Shown in pieces: positions 27,206 to 36,064 of a stretch of 64,000 nucleotides of DNA. The notes beneath the pieces are model-generated. The model searched no databases, was not told the origin of the DNA, and worked only from the letters and a program-made list of their open reading frames with translations. The stretch is from the NCBI RefSeq assembly GCF_003268475.1, contig NZ_MCIF01000002.1, forward strand, positions 2,963,382 to 3,027,381, given 5' to 3'. This DNA is from Thermogemmatispora tikiterensis (GTDB lineage: Bacteria > Chloroflexota > Ktedonobacteria > Ktedonobacterales > Ktedonobacteraceae). Positions within the stretch are counted from its first letter, which is position 1; every line of letters begins with the position of its first letter. The position numbers and the translations under genes are program-made.

Positions 27206-27626
27206 TCTGCAAGGAGACGGCGAGAGCACAGGTGATCAGCTAGTGGGTTCCTTGCCTGCGTAAGATCACCATACAGCATGGATCTCGACCGGATCGCTGT
27301 CGGCCCGCAATCTCACAGACATCTGCTCTCGCCCTTCGCCCTATCGCTGACTCGCATCTAGAGAGCCTCATTGTTCCTCAAGGATAACATCTATCTTTCG
27401 GCTTCAGCCTGCAACATACGGACCTGATGCGATAGGTCGCGCTCCTGACAGTGGGACACGAGGACAGAGAGGGAGCGGAGGATTACGCTTGCCTCTTTCC
27501 CTTCCAGCTTGGTATTTTCTTAAAAAGAGAAGAAGAATGTGATGGAAGGGGACTGAAGGGTAAAGCTCCTCGCCAAACTGGGGGAGGCCACCGCTGACGG
27601 TTCTTCCCGAAAGGAAGATGGGTCCA
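27206..27626. other. Intergenic region before the membrane-protein paralogue array
   Basis: 421 bases without a convincing gene. The last 70 bases carry small hairpins (CTTCC-CGAAA-GGAAG near 27605 and CTCCTC/GGGGAG near 27573-27590), but I match them to no known riboswitch. Confidence 0.35.
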
Positions 27627-28408
27627 ATGCAGCAACAATACTCGCTGCCGCAACTCGTTCCGCCCGCCATTTTGAGGCGTGCAAAGGCTAAGAGGCTGGG
27701 CGACTGGCTCTGCGGCTACCGCCTGCCTCAGAAGACTTGGGGCTGTCTCTTGCTGCTTCTGCCTCTTCTTTTCATTGAGGCTCTCTGTCTCAGCAGCGGT
27801 TCTCTATCTTCGCTCTGGTGACGCTAGGTATCACTTTCCTGCTGCTCCTGATGTGGGTTATCTGGACAGTTGATACATTCTACAGTCGCATTGATCTTTT
27901 CAGCCACGGCTTTCTGTGGAGCAGCCCTTTCAATCAGGCGGCCTTTCGCTGGGAAGACATCTCGACTATCTGGCGAGGCACCTACCAGGCATCCAGTGAT
28001 TCTCATCCTGAAGGTGTAGGCGAGATCGACACGATCAAGGTAAAACAGCAGAACGGCAGTCTCTTCGAGCTTTCGACCTTCACGCAACTGAATGAACATG
28101 AGCGCGCGCGCATCTGCGATACAATTGAAAGCTACTTTGTCGCCACCCACCTTCCTGCCCTTCTGGAAGGCTATCAACGGGGCGAGATCCTCAACTTTGA
28201 TCCGCTCTTCGTCAGCCGAGACGGCCTGTGGAACAAAGGGGATTTCTTGCCCTGGAGCCAGGTCGAGACGATCGAGATTGGGCCTGAGCAGATCGTCATC
28301 CGGCGCGAGGGACGGACCTCGGACTGGTACCGCACCTGGGTACCACGGCAGCCCAACGCCTGCTTACTCAACGCTGTAGTCGAGATTGTGTACAAGGCCA
28401 GTCGCTAG
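27627..28408 (+). pseudogene. Paralogue A of the two-helix membrane protein, frameshifted
   Basis: The first 60 codons (27627-27821) match the start of paralogue B (ILRRA-K/E-A, LGDWLC-YRLPQKT). The frame then stops at a TGA at 27819-27821. The rest continues in another frame (IFALVTLGITFLLLLMWVIW onward) to 28408. A one-base deletion, or two-base insertion, near 27795-27820 explains it. No slippery heptamer is visible, so programmed frameshifting is unlikely. The C-terminal part from 28086 is almost identical to paralogue B. The downstream part could still be made from an ATG at 27818, but it would lack the first helix. Confidence 0.7.
28086..28408 (+). repeat. 323-bp near-identical block, copy 1
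   Basis: Matches 29144-29466 without gaps at a constant offset of 1058 bases, with three mismatches seen by eye. Upstream of 28086 the two genes diverge sharply. Confidence 0.9.
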
Positions 28409-28683
28409 AGCATGACGCGACAGCTCGCTCCCCATCTTCAGGAAGCTGCTGCCTTTCTGCCACGGGCAGCAATGTACGAGTCGGCAGCGTCGCATTACCC
28501 ATCTGTCAGTGAGCTCCCTGCGACAGCAAGAGTGAACAGCGGCAAATACCCTTGCTTCTTGCTTAGCCTTCATGGTAATGTCTCAGTGAACAGGCATTGA
28601 AACATGTAGGCGTTTAGGCTTTTGGCAGAGGCGAGAAAGCCGCCCCAACTAAGAGCCCTCTCGCGCACAAAGGCGGGACCGCC

Positions 28684-29466
28684 ATGCAGCAAGAATTCTC
28701 ACCCCGACAGCCAGTTCCTTCCTCTATCCTGAGACGAGCAGAGGCCAGAGGTCTTGGCGACTGGCTCTGTAGCTACAGACTCCCTCAGAAGACTGGGAGC
28801 TGCCTCTTTCTACTCCTCCCGACGCTATTCATCGAACTGCTCTTCGTTGGAAGCGTGCATGCCCTCGGCGCGTTCATCGCATTGGGCATAACTCTTTGGC
28901 CGCTAGTCCTCTGGGCCGGCTGGACATTCAATACTTCCCGCAGCCGCATCGATCTCTTTAGCAACGGCTTTATACACACCAGCCCCCTCAACCAGCAGAT
29001 TTTTCCCTGGAAGGAGATCAAGATGCTCTGGCGAGGCACCTATAAGAACAGCAGCAATACTCAATCCGCAGGAGTAAAGGACATCGATACGATCAAGATC
29101 AGGGACAAGCAAGGCAGAGCCTTCGAGATCTCCACCCTTCACAAACTGAATGAACATGAGCGCGCGCGCATCTGCGATACAATTGAAAGCTACTTTGTCG
29201 CCACCCACCTTCCTGCCCTTCTGGAAGGCTATCAGCGGGGCGAGATCCTCAACTTTGATCCGCTCTTCGTCAGCCGAGACGGCCTGTGGAACAAAGGGGA
29301 TTTCTTGCCCTGGAGCCAGGTCGAGACGATCGAGATTGGGCCTGAGCAGATCGTCATCCGGCGCGAGGGACGGACCTCGGACTGGTACCGCACCTGGGTA
29401 CCACGGCAGCCCAACGCCTGCTTACTCAACGCTGTAGTCGAGATTGTGTACAAGGCCGCTCGCTAG
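28684..29466 (+). CDS. Two-helix membrane protein of unknown function, paralogue B (intact)
   Basis: A 260-residue protein, intact. Residues about 1-35 are basic and cytoplasmic. Two adjacent hydrophobic segments follow (GSCLFLLLPTLFIELLFVG and IALGITLWPLVLWAGW), then a soluble C-terminal region with two similar-looking beta modules, one around IDLFSNGFIHTSPLNQQIFPWKEI and one around VSRDGLWNKGDFLPWSQVETIEIG. The layout recalls PH-like or DUF6585-type membrane proteins, but I cannot confirm a family. Function is unknown. Paralogue A lies 275 bases upstream and a vestige of a third copy at 31204. It is followed by a hairpin at 29500-29523 and a broken acyl-CoA ligase copy. Confidence 0.7.
   Translation: MQQEFSPRQPVPSSILRRAEARGLGDWLCSYRLPQKTGSCLFLLLPTLFIELLFVGSVHALGAFIALGITLWPLVLWAGWTFNTSRSRIDLFSNGFIHTSPLNQQIFPWKEIKMLWRGTYKNSSNTQSAGVKDIDTIKIRDKQGRAFEISTLHKLNEHERARICDTIESYFVATHLPALLEGYQRGEILNFDPLFVSRDGLWNKGDFLPWSQVETIEIGPEQIVIRREGRTSDWYRTWVPRQPNACLLNAVVEIVYKAAR
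29144..29466 (+). repeat. 323-bp near-identical block, copy 2
   Basis: Partner of 28086-28408. The sharp edge inside the coding sequence suggests gene conversion rather than simple duplication. Confidence 0.9.
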
Positions 29467-29499
29467 CGCTCCCCAGAAGGCCAGTCAATAAAATAAGTG

Positions 29500-29523
29500 C
29501 CAGGGGAGCAGCTACTCCCCTGG
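29500..29523. terminator. Hairpin between convergent paralogue B and ligase fragment
   Basis: Perfect 9-bp arms 29500-29508 and 29515-29523 around a 6-base loop. A homologous hairpin sits at 31350-31378 in the same relative place before the intact ligase, which shows that the duplicated unit included the terminator. It has no T tail. Confidence 0.6.
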
Positions 29524-29564
29524 TACCGGATTCATCAAGCTTGGCCAACGATGGCGCTCACTCC

Positions 29565-29889
29565 TTACCGCCGATAGAACTCATCAGCATCCATGACCGC
29601 CAGATCGCCGGTGTGCATCCAGCGCGCCCGATCGATCGCCTGCCCCGTCGCCTCCCGATTGTTCCAGTAGCCTAACATGACACTATAGCCGCGCGTGCAC
29701 AGCTCCCCCGGCTGGCCCACAGGCACCACCTTCCCGCTCGCCGGATCAACAATTTTGATCTCCAGGTGCAGATGTACCTGCCCCACCGTGCTCACCCGCT
29801 TCTCTAGCGGATTATCCAGCCTGGTCTGCGTCGACACCGGCGACGTCTCCGTTATCCCATAGCAGATCTCCACCTGCTTCATGTGCATC
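29565..29889 (-). pseudogene. Acyl-CoA ligase fragment (duplicate of the gene at 31435-33177)
   Basis: Bases 29584-29889 align without gaps to 31811-32116 of the intact ligase at about 95 percent identity by eye. They encode the region [20 protein letters not shown] to [11 protein letters not shown], that is the A5 to A7 part of an adenylate-forming enzyme. The N-terminal adenylation core and the C-terminal lid are both missing. The 5' break at 29889 lies 5 bases from the stop codon of the nucleotidyltransferase gene. It cannot be functional. Confidence 0.85.
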
Positions 29890-29894
29890 ACCAC

Positions 29895-30473
29895 TTAGCT
29901 ACTCTGGAGGAGAAGGCGAAATGCCTCATAGCGCTGTTGCAGGCGCTCACGCGAGAGATTGGGGTAGCGCCGCCTGTAGGCAGGAGAAGCCAGCTTATCT
30001 AGCACATTCTGAAAAAGATAATCCAGCTCTTCAAGGGCAATGCAACCTTGCCGCTGCATCAATTGGACATCAAGGCTATCGCGCTGGCTCCCACGCAGGA
30101 TTTTGGAAAGGGCAATGCTATACCAGTCAAAGTAGAAGACGTCGAGCTTTCCATAGCGCTTGACAAATTGTAAGCGTGCTTCCCAACCATCTGGCAGGGG
30201 CATAAAATCACCTGGAGAAACGATTTCAACATTTACATCCAATTCTTGCTTTAGATGCTCTATTTCTTCTATAAGATCGTAAGGATCAATGCCGATTTGA
30301 AGGTCAATATCTAGAGTATATCCAGGACGAATGCCACAATGAACGAGTGCTGCTCCTACCACAAAGGTAGACTCTGCCAGGCTTCTGAGTCCTACCCAAT
30401 CGAGCAAGGAACAGCTCAATTTCGTTCTTGCCCAGCCGGCTTGCGCATACTCATCAGCATTGCTCCTTGCCAC
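29895..30473 (-). CDS. AbiEii/DUF6036-like nucleotidyltransferase, possible toxin
   Basis: A 192-residue protein from a GTG start at 30473 that overlaps the stop of the upstream gene by 20 bases. The N-terminal part has TFVVGAALVHCGIRPGYTLDIDLQI, the minimal nucleotidyltransferase pattern with the Asp-x-Asp pair. DVFYFDWYSIALSKILRGSQRDSLDV then resembles the LAxxKhxRxxxRDxxDV motif of AbiEii and DUF6036 proteins. The usual GG/GS turn reads GA. The stretch 30150-30380 is visibly poorer in GC than its neighbours, a sign of transfer. In AbiE-type pairs the nucleotidyltransferase is the toxin; that role here is inference. No strong RBS, so translation is probably coupled. Confidence 0.6.
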   Translation of the reverse strand: MARSNADEYAQAGWARTKLSCSLLDWVGLRSLAESTFVVGAALVHCGIRPGYTLDIDLQIGIDPYDLIEEIEHLKQELDVNVEIVSPGDFMPLPDGWEARLQFVKRYGKLDVFYFDWYSIALSKILRGSQRDSLDVQLMQRQGCIALEELDYLFQNVLDKLASPAYRRRYPNLSRERLQQRYEAFRLLLQSS

Positions 30474-31089
30474 TGAGCGCCTGTAACTGCTGCTGGCTCA
30501 ACTTCCGTAAGGTTTCAATCACCTTCAGCGGGACCACTCGCCTTTTAGCTTCCTCTTGCTCCAGAAGATGGTCAATCTGATTCTGCCAGTCAGCCATAAA
30601 ATTGAGAGGCAGACCATAGCGCCGCTGTAGATACTTCTCCAGAGCGGGTAGACCGGCCCGTCCTCCATCGGTAGAGGGCGGTGGCACCTGACGCTCTTGC
30701 CAGAGAGAGGCAAATGGTTCTTCAGGAAAAGTAGACAGGCGTCCAAGAGCAAAGGCGAGGCGAAAGAACCACCAGCGCTGCAAGTAGAGTGTAGCCAGAA
30801 TAAGCACCGCCAGCCGCTCACGGGGTTCACCTTCACAGCGTTGGAGAACCTCCTGCGCGGCGGGAGCGAGCTCGGGATGGAGTATGAAAAGAGAGATGGT
30901 AGCATTTTCCACAAGAGGAAAGCTACAGCTAGCCAGGCGCAATAGCAGCTCTACTGGATCGACCGTCGTGGAGGTCCCTGCTGGCGGCGGTGCGCTGGCG
31001 ACCAGATAATAGATTCCCCACTCACGCAGGATGGCAATCAACGTCTGAATCTCGACCGGGTCAATATCGGCCTGCAATCTGGTAGACAT
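30454..31089 (-). CDS. Unknown helical protein, partner of the nucleotidyltransferase
   Basis: A 211-residue protein with no family I recognise. It is mostly helical, with a Pro-rich loop (SAPPPAGTSTT), a hydrophobic helix (RERLAVLILATLYLQRWWFFRLAFALGRL) that may be buried rather than membrane-spanning, and a charged C-terminal helix (DHLLEQEEAKRRVVPLKVIETLRKLS). GAGGAG precedes the ATG at 31089. Its stop overlaps the nucleotidyltransferase start, which implies a fixed-ratio pair such as antitoxin and toxin. It does not look like AbiEi, which has a winged-helix start. The pair lies between two copies of a duplicated unit, a likely insertion site. Confidence 0.5.
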   Translation of the reverse strand: MSTRLQADIDPVEIQTLIAILREWGIYYLVASAPPPAGTSTTVDPVELLLRLASCSFPLVENATISLFILHPELAPAAQEVLQRCEGEPRERLAVLILATLYLQRWWFFRLAFALGRLSTFPEEPFASLWQERQVPPPSTDGGRAGLPALEKYLQRRYGLPLNFMADWQNQIDHLLEQEEAKRRVVPLKVIETLRKLSQQQLQALSGKEQC

Positions 31090-31203
31090 AGCCCTGGCTC
31101 ACTCCTCGCTTGCTCCTGTTTGAACCAACCTCACGGCTCCTCAAGAATACCATCTTTCTGCCCCAGGTCGTAACAGGCCAGCCTCCTGCAAGGACAATCG
31201 AGA

Positions 31204-31310
31204 TCCCGTAGTGGGGATGGCTTGCCCTGGAGCCTGGCTGAAACCCTGGAAATCGGACCAGAGCGCATCATGATCCGATGTGAGGGACAAACTGCTGAAC
31301 GCGCATGGCT
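31204..31310 (+). pseudogene. Vestige of a third membrane-protein paralogue (copy C)
   Basis: In one plus-strand frame this reads GDGLPWSLAETLEIGPER and IMIRCEGQT, clearly the same segment as GDFLPWSQVETIEIGPEQ and IVIRREGRT of paralogues A and B. Homology fades on both sides; there is no start and no helices. It precedes the hairpin at 31350 and the intact ligase, just as paralogue B precedes the broken ligase. Confidence 0.75.
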
Positions 31311-31349
31311 ACGCGCTGGCGCGTTCCCCAGAGCCAGCCAGCAGAGCAA

Positions 31350-31378
31350 GCGCCAGGGGGTGGCTGCTCCCCTGGCGC
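31350..31378. terminator. Hairpin after the intact acyl-CoA ligase
   Basis: Perfect 10-bp arms GCGCCAGGGG (31350-31359) and CCCCTGGCGC (31369-31378). Homologous to the hairpin at 29500-29523. Lies 57 bases beyond the ligase stop. Confidence 0.6.
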
Positions 31379-31434
31379 CAGACTCATCCCCTACACACTA
31401 CTGGTCAAGGCACACGCTTATAGAGCACACAAGC

Positions 31435-33177
31435 TTAGGCCGTCTGGATACGAGCGGCCTCCTGCAAGCCCAGTTCCTGAATGGCCTGCTCGCGCATGAT
31501 AAACTTCTGGATCTTGCCCGTCACTGTCATCGGGAAGCTGTCCACGAACTTGATATAGCGCGGGATCTTGTAATGGGCAATCTTCCCCTGGCAGAAGGCC
31601 CGGATCTCCTCCGGCGTGGCCTGCTCGCCCGGCTTCAGCTTGATCCAGGCCATGATCTCCTCGCCATACTTCGCATCTGGCACCCCGATCACCTGGACAT
31701 CACTGATCTTGGGATGGGTATAAAGGAACTCCTCAATCTCTCGCGGATAGACATTCTCGCCGCCCCGAATGATCATATCCTTGATGCGCCCCACGATGTT
31801 GATGTACCCGTCAGCATCCATGACCGCCAGATCGCCGGTATGCATCCAGCGCGCCCGATCGATGGCCTGAGCCGTGGCCTCGCGATTATTCCAGTAGCCT
31901 AACATGACACTATAGCCGCGCGTGCACAGCTCCCCCGGCTGGCCCACAGGCACCACCTTCCCGCTCGCCGGATCGACAATCTTGATCTCCAGGTGCGGAT
32001 GTACCTGCCCCACCGTGCTCACCCGCTTCTCTAGCGGATCATCCAGCCTGGTCTGCGTCGACACCGGCGACGTCTCCGTCATCCCATAGCAGATCTCCAC
32101 CTGCTTCATATGCATCTTCTCGATAACTTTGCGCATCACCTCCACCGGGCAGGGAGAGCCTGCCATCACGCCCGTGCGCAGGCTGCTCAGATCGAACTGC
32201 TCAAAGTCGGGATGCTCCAGCTCGGCGATGAACATGGTCGGCACCCCATAGAGGGCTGTACAGCGCTCTTCCTGGACCGCCTCCAGCACGGCTCGCGGCT
32301 CAAAGCTCTCTGCCGGGTAAACCATCGTCGCCCCATGCGTCACACAGCCCAGATTGCCCATCACCATGCCGAAGCAGTGGTAGAGCGGCACCGGAATACA
32401 CAGCCGATCCCCGTGGGTGAAGCCCTGCAGGCGAGCCACGAAATAACCATTATTGAGAATATTGTGGTGGCTCAGCGTCGCCCCTTTGGGATATCCGGTC
32501 GTGCCGCTAGTATACTGAATATTTATCGCATCATCAAATTCTTGTTCTCTTTGTCTTGCTCTTAATGCCTCATCACTGACATTCTCGGACTGCGCCAGCA
32601 GCTCGCTCCAGCGCAGCATGCCAGGTACCGACTCTTCGCCGAGCTGGACAATCAGGCGCAGCTCGGGCAGACGCGCGGCGTGCAGCTCGCCCGGTGCAGA
32701 GCTTGCCAGCTCGGGTGCCAGCGAGGTCAGCATTTCGACGTAATTGGAGGACTTAAAGGCGGCAGCGGTGATCAGGGCCTTGCAGCCCGACTGAGAGAGC
32801 GCATACTCGACCTCATGCAGGCGATAGGCGGGATTAATATTGACCAGAATGGCGCCGATCTTGGCCGTCGCAAACTGCGTAATGCACCACTCGGCACAGT
32901 TGGGGGCCCAGATGCCGACCCGCTCGCCCTTCTGAATGCCGAGCTGCATCAGGGCTTTGGCACAACGATTGACCTCGGCCTGCAGCTGGCGATAGGTGAG
33001 GCGGATACCCTGGTGGCGGGCAATCAGAGCAGGGTGGTCGGGGAAGCGCTCAACTGTCTGATCAAAGAGATCGCCGATGGTCAGACCCAGCAGCGGGACA
33101 TCACTGGGACCGCTGGCATAGCTCCATTGCCGGGCCACAGGCGCTGTGGCCCCTTCAGATGCGGATAGTTGAGTCAT
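31435..33177 (-). CDS. Acyl-CoA ligase (AMP-dependent synthetase)
   Basis: This 580-residue enzyme activates a carboxylic acid with ATP to an acyl-adenylate and then to the CoA thioester. Motifs in order: the P-loop-like [67 protein letters not shown], and the catalytic C-terminal Lys in [16 protein letters not shown]. The length fits medium- or long-chain fatty acyl-CoA synthetases of the AtoE/FadD13 type; chain specificity cannot be read. GAGGAG lies about 10 bases before the ATG. It may feed the CoA-thioester operon at 52.8-56.9 kb, but that is a guess. Confidence 0.93.
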   Translation of the reverse strand: MTQLSASEGATAPVARQWSYASGPSDVPLLGLTIGDLFDQTVERFPDHPALIARHQGIRLTYRQLQAEVNRCAKALMQLGIQKGERVGIWAPNCAEWCITQFATAKIGAILVNINPAYRLHEVEYALSQSGCKALITAAAFKSSNYVEMLTSLAPELASSAPGELHAARLPELRLIVQLGEESVPGMLRWSELLAQSENVSDEALRARQREQEFDDAINIQYTSGTTGYPKGATLSHHNILNNGYFVARLQGFTHGDRLCIPVPLYHCFGMVMGNLGCVTHGATMVYPAESFEPRAVLEAVQEERCTALYGVPTMFIAELEHPDFEQFDLSSLRTGVMAGSPCPVEVMRKVIEKMHMKQVEICYGMTETSPVSTQTRLDDPLEKRVSTVGQVHPHLEIKIVDPASGKVVPVGQPGELCTRGYSVMLGYWNNREATAQAIDRARWMHTGDLAVMDADGYINIVGRIKDMIIRGGENVYPREIEEFLYTHPKISDVQVIGVPDAKYGEEIMAWIKLKPGEQATPEEIRAFCQGKIAHYKIPRYIKFVDSFPMTVTGKIQKFIMREQAIQELGLQEAARIQTA

Positions 33178-33229
33178 GGTGCTTCTTTCTCCTCTGAAGC
33201 TGAACGAGACAACAGGGCGCTACAGGGCA

Positions 33230-33253
33230 GGACGGGCAGGACCATGCCCGTCC
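33230..33253. promoter_or_regulatory. Perfect 9-bp inverted repeat between divergent ligase and selB
   Basis: Arms GGACGGGCA (33230-33238) and TGCCCGTCC (33245-33253) around a 6-base centre, 53 bases upstream of the ligase ATG. It could be an operator or leader hairpin of the ligase gene. Confidence 0.45.
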
Positions 33254-33398
33254 CTTCACTCACAGCTAGCGTAGCCAATGCTCTACCAAAAATCAAGTTC
33301 CTCTGGGCCCAACTGACCGTCACCTCAACCGTACTCAAGCCAGACGCTCATTACCCCGGCGTTTGCCAGACCGCTCTATCCCTGCTGACCAGACTCCA

Positions 33399-33427
33399 TA
33401 GCCAGTCACCAGACAACGATGTATACT
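33399..33427 (+). promoter_or_regulatory. Possible selB promoter
   Basis: TAGCCA (33399-33404), a 17-base spacer and TATACT (33422-33427), about 115 bases before the ATG. The -35 box is poor. I found no tRNA-Sec gene in 33178-33549. Confidence 0.4.
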
Positions 33428-33549
33428 GTAGAGAGGCTCTCTTCCCTGCCCACGGCATGAGCAGAGAGCAAGCGATCAGACTGTCGAAGAACGAGAAGAA
33501 CGCGAGCGTCTCAGTCGGGCATCGCTTGTCTTCATCATAGACGACGCTT

Positions 33550-35472
33550 ATGACATGCATAGGAACAGCCGGGCACATTGATCATGGCAAATCAACCCTC
33601 GTCAAGGCACTGACAGGCATCGATCCAGATCGTCTGACCGAAGAGAAAGTCCGCGGCATGACGATCGACCTGGGTTTTGCCTGGCTGACCTTGCCGGATG
33701 GCCGCGAGGTCAGCCTCATCGATGTACCGGGCCATGAGGGTTTCATCAAGAACATGCTGGCCGGAGTGGGAGGCATCGATGTCGCCTTGCTGGTCGTGGC
33801 CGCCGACGAGGGAGCAATGCCCCAGACCCGCGAGCATCTGGCCATTCTCGACCTGCTGCAGGTCCGTAGCGGCGTTGTAGCCTTAACGAAGGCCGACCTA
33901 GTCGATGAAGAATGGCTGGCCCTGGTCAGCGAGGAGATCGCCACGTTGCTTCAGCCTACCAGTCTGGCAGGCGCTCCCATCGTGCCCGTCTCGGCCATCA
34001 GCGGCCAGGGGATAGCGGCCCTGCTTGCTCACCTGCAAGAAGCTACCGCGAGGGCCCCTGAGCGCCCCGACCGGGGACGCCCCCGTCTCCCGGTCGATCG
34101 TGTTTTTACCCTTGCTGGCTTCGGAACAATCGTGACAGGAACGCTCATCGATGGCTGCTTCCGGCCAGGGCAAGAGGTCGAGATTCTCCCGCGCGGCCTC
34201 AAGGCCCGCATTCGCGGCCTCCAGCGCCATCGGCAGGCGATTAGCGTCGCCCAGCCCGGGGAACGCACCGCCCTGAATCTGGCCGGCATTGCCCATCAGG
34301 AAGTAGAGCGGGGCGATGTGGTGACCCTGCCGGGCCTGCTGCAGCCAACCACGCTGATCGATGTCCGCCTGCGCCTGCTGGCGGATGCTCCGCGCCCACT
34401 GAGTCACAACGCCCTGGTTGATTTCTACTGCGGGGCTCAGGTCGTACCAGCCACCGTGCGCCTGCTGGAAGACGACGAACTGCTTCCCGGTGAAAGTACC
34501 TGGGCGCAACTGCGTCTGCACCAGCCAACCGTGGTTGAGCGCCACGATCGCTTCATCGTGCGTATTCCCTCGCCCAGCCTCACGATCGGCGGCGGCGCAG
34601 TCCTCGATGCTCACCCGCGCTATCACCGTCGACGCCGCAGCGAGGTGCTCCACCATCTGGAGACGCTGGCTCAGGGCAGCCCTGAAGCTATCATCCTGAC
34701 CCATCTCGAACAGCCAGTACGCCGCATGACAGGCACGACGCGCCTCCAGTGGCCAGCCTATGAGACCGCCGAGCTAGCCCGCCTGAGTAATCTCACCCAG
34801 CCTGTGACGCAGCAGGCCCTGGAGACGTTGTTAACTCAGAGACGAGTGCGACGTGTGGGGACATACTGGTTCGCGCTAAGTGTCTGGCAGGCCCTCAGCG
34901 AGGAGGCCCTCCGCCTGGTCCGCGACTACCATGTGCAGTTTCCATTGCGTAGCGGACTGTCTAAAGAGGAATGGCGCTCCCGCCTTCATCTGCCGCCACG
35001 CCTGGCAATGGAGGTGTTCGAAACCCTGCGCAGCGAGGGCTTGCTCACCGAAGCCGGCAGCGCTGGCCTGCTCCGCCTCCCCGAGTTTCTACCAACCTTG
35101 AGCGCTGAGCAGCAGCGACAGGTAGAGCGTTTAATTCAAGTCTTTCGCGAGAATCCTTTTATGCCGCCAACACGAGGGGAGGCCGAAGCTCTGATAGGGG
35201 AGGAGCTCGTGAATGCGCTGCTGGAGCGAGGCGAGCTAGTGAAGATGGGAGATGGTACCATCCTTTTTCTGCGTGAGGCGTACGAGAGAGCGGTAGCACT
35301 CATCACATCCTATTTGCAAGAGCATGGTACCATTACTGTAGCTCAGGCACGTGACCTGCTGGGAACAACGCGCAAGTACGTCTTACCTCTCCTGGAGCAC
35401 ATGGACGAACAGCGTATCACGCGACGAGTAGGTGATCTTCGCGTTCGCTTACCCCAGCCAGCAGGCACTTGA
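33550..35472 (+). CDS. selB: Selenocysteine-specific elongation factor SelB
   Basis: This 640-residue GTPase brings Sec-tRNA to in-frame UGA codons marked by a SECIS hairpin. GTPase motifs: G1 AGHIDHGKST, G2-region KVRGMTIDLGFA, G3 DVPGHEGF, G4 TKAD. EF-Tu-like domains 2 and 3 follow (VDRVFTLAGFGTIVTGTL). The C-terminal half carries the winged-helix repeats that bind SECIS RNA, ending in ITVAQARDLLGTTRKYVLPLLEHMDEQRITRRVGD. The length is right for SelB rather than EF-Tu. It shows that the organism makes selenoproteins, although selA, selC, selD and any selenoprotein lie outside the window. No clear RBS. Confidence 0.95.
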   Translation: MTCIGTAGHIDHGKSTLVKALTGIDPDRLTEEKVRGMTIDLGFAWLTLPDGREVSLIDVPGHEGFIKNMLAGVGGIDVALLVVAADEGAMPQTREHLAILDLLQVRSGVVALTKADLVDEEWLALVSEEIATLLQPTSLAGAPIVPVSAISGQGIAALLAHLQEATARAPERPDRGRPRLPVDRVFTLAGFGTIVTGTLIDGCFRPGQEVEILPRGLKARIRGLQRHRQAISVAQPGERTALNLAGIAHQEVERGDVVTLPGLLQPTTLIDVRLRLLADAPRPLSHNALVDFYCGAQVVPATVRLLEDDELLPGESTWAQLRLHQPTVVERHDRFIVRIPSPSLTIGGGAVLDAHPRYHRRRRSEVLHHLETLAQGSPEAIILTHLEQPVRRMTGTTRLQWPAYETAELARLSNLTQPVTQQALETLLTQRRVRRVGTYWFALSVWQALSEEALRLVRDYHVQFPLRSGLSKEEWRSRLHLPPRLAMEVFETLRSEGLLTEAGSAGLLRLPEFLPTLSAEQQRQVERLIQVFRENPFMPPTRGEAEALIGEELVNALLERGELVKMGDGTILFLREAYERAVALITSYLQEHGTITVAQARDLLGTTRKYVLPLLEHMDEQRITRRVGDLRVRLPQPAGT

Positions 35473-36064
35473 GGCCGGCGGCTCCTAGCTGTCAGCACGA
35501 AAGGTGGCGAGGCGAGTGGCTGCACTCGGGCTGGCCTCTGGAGCAAGACCGCAACAGAGGTGATTGCCGAAGAGAAAACAGATCTGTGCTACGCAGTAAC
35601 CTCGGAGAAAGCTGTTCCCAATGGGGATAGGATGCGCTACAATAAGGAGCGAACTGTAGTTTACCGGGTATCCTGCGTTTATCGTCCATAGCAGGGCGTT
35701 TGTGAAAGAATACCTCGTCCCATCCGGAGGGCACGCTGGCTGGAGCGTGGAAGCAGCGGGCCAGGCTCGTTGGTCGAGTCGAGCCAGGTTGGTTGGACCA
35801 GGCTGGAGAGGCAGCAGAGCAGCCTGGCATGAGCATCGCTTGCCAGGCACGGAAGACCAGGCCAGCTTCAGCACGCCAACCAGGCTAGAGCGTGAGAAGC
35901 GGCCACAGGTGAAGCGGGGCAGACAGGCAAACAGGCTGGCTGGGAGGAAGAGCGAGGAGTAGCCAAGGCCAAAGCAGGCGAGAGAGAGGCGGGAGGCCGG
36001 CCCGACCAGGCCCCAAGGCCCATGTGGCCCCTCCTGATAAGCTGTACGGTCAAAGCGGAGAGCT
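35473..36064. other. 592-base region between selB and the kinase gene
   Basis: A promoter-like TTCCCA (35615-35620), 17-base spacer, TACAAT (35638-35643) points toward the kinase and would give a leader of about 410 bases. From 35740 to 35950 the sequence is low in complexity, with many CCAGGCT-like words. No tRNA-Sec (selC) or open frame of interest is present. Confidence 0.4.

Noticed and set aside
27795..27830. Programmed frameshift in paralogue A
   Set aside because: No slippery heptamer and no downstream stimulatory structure; simple mutation is enough.
33178..36064. tRNA-Sec gene near selB
   Set aside because: No long acceptor-T arm structure with a TCA anticodon in either flank.
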